From assembly GCA_002350705.1 (NCBI GenBank), contig DEFH01000011.1:15113-31819 (forward strand): 16,707 bases of DNA. The letters run 5' to 3'. Positions 13,878 to 16,707 of the stretch are shown piece by piece. Source of the DNA: Ruminococcaceae bacterium UBA2857 (GTDB lineage: Bacteria > Bacillota > Clostridia > Oscillospirales > Acutalibacteraceae). The position numbers and the translations under genes are program-made. Positions within the stretch are counted from its first letter, which is position 1. The number at the start of each line of letters is the position of its first letter. Below the pieces are notes generated by a model. It had not been told where the DNA came from. It searched no databases and saw only the letters and a program-made list of their open reading frames with translations.

Positions 13878-16400
13878 ATGAATGTTGCCGAAACAGTCGG
13901 AAGTGCACAAAACGGAGATAAAAAAGCCATTGAAGAACTTTATCACAGCTATATCGGAGAGATAAAGCTCATCGCAAAATGCTATTTTCCCAATGAACAT
14001 GATGCGGAAGATGCTGCAAGTGAGATATTTCTGTTAGTCATGCAAAAAATCGGAACAATAGAAAATCCTGCCGCATTTCACGGCTGGCTCAAAAAAGTTG
14101 CTGCCAACAAATGTGTGTCAATGTTACGCAAAAAACATGAATTCACTACGGAAGAGGAAGACTATATTGAAAATGAGTGCAATACCTGTACAGGGGATTT
14201 CGGGGAATTTGTTCCTCATGAAAAGCTTGACAATATCGAGACACAAAAAATGATTTTCAATATCGTGTCGGAACTCCCCGAAAAACATAAATCTGTCATT
14301 CTGATGTATTATTATTCCGATATGTCCGTTGAGAGTATCGCAAAGGCACTGCATATCAGTGAGGGCACCGTAAAAAGCCGTCTGAGCTATGCCCGTGACA
14401 AGATAGAAAAGAAAATAAGGGCTTATGAGAAAAAAGGTATTAAACTCTACAGCATTGATATTCTCAAAAGTTTGGGACAAATCATTTCCAATATCTCACA
14501 AAATACCCAAGTAACGACTAATTTTTCAACTGTCATGAACAGTCTTGCCGGTTCTTCAAGTACCGTTACAAGTGCCGTAAGTACTATAACAACCACTCAG
14601 GTGTCAAATATTGTGAGTACATCTGTAGCCCGCACGATCAGCAATGCCACAGCCACAAGAATTTCAATGATAGCGTCAGCCGCAACGATAGCAGTTTGTA
14701 CAGCCGTTACACAGCTTCCGTCCACTGATGCACAAGTAACGCCTGCGGCTCCCGAAATACAAACAAGTGTCATTTATGAAGTGGAACATGAAATTTCTAT
14801 CCGGGAGATACTGGTCATACAAGAAAGTATCGTATATTTGCCAAGTGAAGTTGTCAGCACGGTGCATGATACAAGCACGATCTATGACACAAGCGTTATT
14901 CACGATACAAGCACGATCTATGACACAAGCGTTATTCATGATACAAGCATTATTCACGATACCAGTACTATTTATGACACAAACATTATTCATGATATCA
15001 ATACGGTTTACGAAACAAGTGTGATTGAAAACACCGTGACCGAAATAAGCACTGTTTATGTTGAAAAACCGTCCAAAGATTACAGTGTATATCACTATGA
15101 AGAAGATGATATGTTCGGATATAAGGTGTATGACAATGCCAATGAAGCAGAGATAGCAAAAGTTTACCGTGTTCCAAAAGAAAAAACGGAACTATGGCAG
15201 TTTCCCGATACATATAATGATATTCCCGTCACCGGAATCGGCAGAAATATTCTTTTATCAGATAACAACAGACCGTATTGTACGCCGGATGAAATCCCCG
15301 AACATATCAAGATAGGTGAAAATGTCGAAAAAATCTATAACGCTGCTTTTAATGGCTTTACTTCTCTGAAAAGTATTGAATTGAATGACAAAATAACGGA
15401 GATAGCACCAAGAACATTTGAAAACTGTAAAAATCTTGAAACTGTAACAGGCGGTAAAAATATTGAAGTAATAGGCGAAAATGCCTTTTTAAACACGTCA
15501 TTGAAAGCAGTCAATTTCGGTACTGCTCTGAAGTCTGTCGAATACAATGCTTTCGGACAGCATGAATTTGAAGAAATCGTATTTCCCGACAGTTTGGAAT
15601 ATTTGAGCGAGGGAGAATACGGCTCATATCCTACTGCAAAAAATGTGACAATGTACATAAATACGGATAAAGCCGAAGGAAGAAAAGAACTGTACAAGAA
15701 TATTAAACAGTATATATTTGATTATGCCGAAAATGTCCATATTATTTTTACGGGAAATGCTGTGAGATTTCATGATACATACTGGACAATACTGGAAGAA
15801 TTATTTGACATTACGCCGCCTTATCAGTATTACAACGAAAAGTTCAGCATTTCGTTTGAGGACAGTATTTCAGAGATAGATGACAGAGCATTTTACTACT
15901 GTGATACAATAAAAGAAATAACCCTGCCTAAAAATCTGAAATCGGTTGGAGACTATCTTTTCGAGGAATGTTATTCACTTGAAACAGTTACTTTGAATGA
16001 GGGACTTCTGTCAATCGGAAACGGGGCTTTTTGCAACTGTGCAATGCTGAAAAGCATCAATATTCCCGACAGTATAACACAAATCGGTGATAATGCTTTT
16101 CAATGGTGTGAATCCCTGAAAGAAATTACTATTCCCGACGGTGTTACCAAAATCGGCAATAATGTTTTTGAAGGGTGTCAGTCGTTGGAAAGTATCACCA
16201 TTCCCAACAGTGTTTCAGAAATCGGGGAGTTGGCTTTTTTGTCCTGTGAGTCGCTGAAAGAAATTACGATTCCCGAAAGTGTCACTGAAATAGGCGAAAA
16301 TGCCTTTGATGATACCTGCACGATTTACGGAGTATCGGGCAGCTATGCACAGCAGTATGCAGAGGAACATAACCTGACTTTTATCCCTAATAGCAGATGA
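13878..16400 (+). CDS. ECF-type sigma factor fused to a membrane helix and BspA-like LRR ectodomain
   Basis: An 840-residue fusion. Residues about 8-87 are sigma region 2 (IEELYHSYIGEIKLIAKC, NEHDAEDAASEIFLLV, PAAFHGWLKKVAANKC) and 120-176 are region 4 (VSELPEKHKSVILMYYY, then the helix-turn-helix MSVESIAKALHISEGTVKSRL). Regions 1.1 and 3 are absent, as in ECF sigmas. A Ser/Thr-rich linker (about 200-260) leads to one hydrophobic segment, 262-280 (ISMIASAATIAVCTAVTQL), with Arg252 and Arg261 on the N side and acidic residues after it, consistent with sigma inside and the rest outside. Then come nine hexapeptides [HY]-D-T-S-x-I (330-383) and BspA-type LRR_5 repeats (about 449-590 and 655-815; the part between, about 590-650, is not clearly repeat), ending in the cap GSYAQQYAEEHNLTF. 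The frame is continuous, with no sign of a joined frameshift. The RBS is weak (AAAGG, 12 bases away). No separate anti-sigma gene lies in the window. A membrane-held sigma sensing an outside signal is inference; the domain calls are firm. Confidence 0.88.
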   Translation: MNVAETVGSAQNGDKKAIEELYHSYIGEIKLIAKCYFPNEHDAEDAASEIFLLVMQKIGTIENPAAFHGWLKKVAANKCVSMLRKKHEFTTEEEDYIENECNTCTGDFGEFVPHEKLDNIETQKMIFNIVSELPEKHKSVILMYYYSDMSVESIAKALHISEGTVKSRLSYARDKIEKKIRAYEKKGIKLYSIDILKSLGQIISNISQNTQVTTNFSTVMNSLAGSSSTVTSAVSTITTTQVSNIVSTSVARTISNATATRISMIASAATIAVCTAVTQLPSTDAQVTPAAPEIQTSVIYEVEHEISIREILVIQESIVYLPSEVVSTVHDTSTIYDTSVIHDTSTIYDTSVIHDTSIIHDTSTIYDTNIIHDINTVYETSVIENTVTEISTVYVEKPSKDYSVYHYEEDDMFGYKVYDNANEAEIAKVYRVPKEKTELWQFPDTYNDIPVTGIGRNILLSDNNRPYCTPDEIPEHIKIGENVEKIYNAAFNGFTSLKSIELNDKITEIAPRTFENCKNLETVTGGKNIEVIGENAFLNTSLKAVNFGTALKSVEYNAFGQHEFEEIVFPDSLEYLSEGEYGSYPTAKNVTMYINTDKAEGRKELYKNIKQYIFDYAENVHIIFTGNAVRFHDTYWTILEELFDITPPYQYYNEKFSISFEDSISEIDDRAFYYCDTIKEITLPKNLKSVGDYLFEECYSLETVTLNEGLLSIGNGAFCNCAMLKSINIPDSITQIGDNAFQWCESLKEITIPDGVTKIGNNVFEGCQSLESITIPNSVSEIGELAFLSCESLKEITIPESVTEIGENAFDDTCTIYGVSGSYAQQYAEEHNLTFIPNSR
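14865..15026 (+). repeat. Nine tandem 18-bp repeats encoding [HY]DTSxI hexapeptides
   Basis: In-frame array encoding HDTSTI, YDTSVI, HDTSTI, YDTSVI, HDTSII, HDTSTI, YDTNII, HDINTV, YETSVI. The first four units form two nearly identical 36-base pairs, suggesting expansion by slippage. It lies just outside the predicted membrane helix, so it is likely a stalk. Copy number is probably variable between strains. Confidence 0.9.
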
Positions 16401-16707
16401 TTTGATGTGACTGTGGAAGAAGGATTTGAATCGGCAATTTTTTGTTGACGGTTGCTGAATGTCCATAGAAAAGAGGAAAAAATCGGACAGATGAAGGGTT
16501 AATTGTACTATTGATTTTTCAGCTGTCCGGGATTATAATAAAATCGTACATTTGGATATTTTTCAGAAAGTTTCTTGCGGATTTCGGATTTAAGGAAAAA
16601 AGTGTGCCTGATGCGGAAAAATAATATTCAGACGGCAATCAATAAAAAACCGTCAAAATATGTGATGAAAAAAATTTCAAACTCTTTAAAAAAAATAAGA
16701 AAAGAAA
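16401..16707. other. Right-end region without a supported gene
   Basis: 307 AT-rich bases after the sigma-LRR stop. I see no U-tailed terminator here. There is a hairpin-capable inverted repeat, CGGACAG (16484-16490) with CTGTCCG (16523-16529), extended inward by TGAA/TTCA. A Lys-rich open frame from GTG 16602 or ATG 16611 runs off the edge, but it is only about 35 residues, low in complexity and poorly placed for a ribosome binding site, so I do not call it. Confidence 0.6.
16511..16539 (+). promoter_or_regulatory. Possible promoter facing the right window edge
   Basis: TTGATT (16511-16516), 17-base spacer, perfect TATAAT (16534-16539). The spacer contains the right arm of the CGGACAG/CTGTCCG inverted repeat, so it could be operator-controlled. 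Any gene it drives would start near or beyond the edge. Confidence 0.35.

Noticed and set aside
14865..15026. CRISPR-like short tandem array
   Set aside because: Units are 18 bases, contiguous without unique spacers, and in frame as hexapeptides.
16420..16475. Terminator for the sigma-LRR gene
   Set aside because: GCAA/TTGC pairing near 16435-16455 is only four bases and is not followed by a T-run.
16602..16707. Partial Lys-rich reading frame running off the right edge
   Set aside because: About 35 low-complexity residues in AT-rich DNA, with AAGGA too close to GTG 16602 or too far from ATG 16611; no family recognised.

Overview
The window looks like chromosome from a low-to-moderate-GC Gram-positive gut or rumen anaerobe, most likely a Ruminococcus-type member of the Oscillospiraceae. 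The basis is GGAGG-type ribosome binding sites, U-tailed terminators, the unimodular 165-residue QueF, a preQ1-I riboswitch and BspA-type leucine-rich-repeat surface proteins. The genus is an inference from protein style, not from a marker gene.

Layout. (1) 1-3906: the 3' part of a tryptophan operon, trpD (cut by the window edge)-trpC-trpF-trpB-trpA, tightly coupled with ATGA overlaps and closed by a strong terminator. (2) 4049-6783: a single-gene unit with an extended -10 promoter, encoding a secreted protein with Big_2-type modules and a C-terminal GH25 lysozyme domain. It shares a bidirectional terminator with the next gene. (3) 6806-7447, minus strand: a small serine recombinase. Its promoter overlaps the -35 of the divergent queuosine operon and carries an 11-bp inverted repeat centred exactly on its -10. 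(4) 7523-11640: a preQ1 operon with a strong promoter, preQ1-I aptamer, antiterminator/terminator switch, then queD-queE-folE-queC-queF. These take GTP to preQ1, the free-base precursor of queuosine in tRNA. A XerC/D-like tyrosine recombinase is the last gene before the terminator. (5) 11667-16400: two divergent genes around a 369-base intergenic region. The minus-strand gene encodes a secreted leucine-rich-repeat protein with three Ig-like modules. The plus-strand gene encodes a single polypeptide joining an ECF-type sigma factor, a Ser/Thr-rich linker, one predicted membrane helix, nine hexapeptide repeats and a BspA-like leucine-rich ectodomain.

The most interesting part is region 5. The intergenic region holds three copies of a TGAAC-N16/17-CGTCTT element, which has the form of an ECF sigma-factor promoter: two point at the secreted LRR gene and one at the sigma gene. 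I propose a self-contained transmembrane signalling unit: a membrane-tethered sigma factor with its own sensor ectodomain that would autoregulate and drive a secreted protein with the same type of LRR domain. The sequence shows the fusion and the elements. Membrane tethering, release and regulation are inference.

The last 307 bases (16401-16707) hold no convincing gene.
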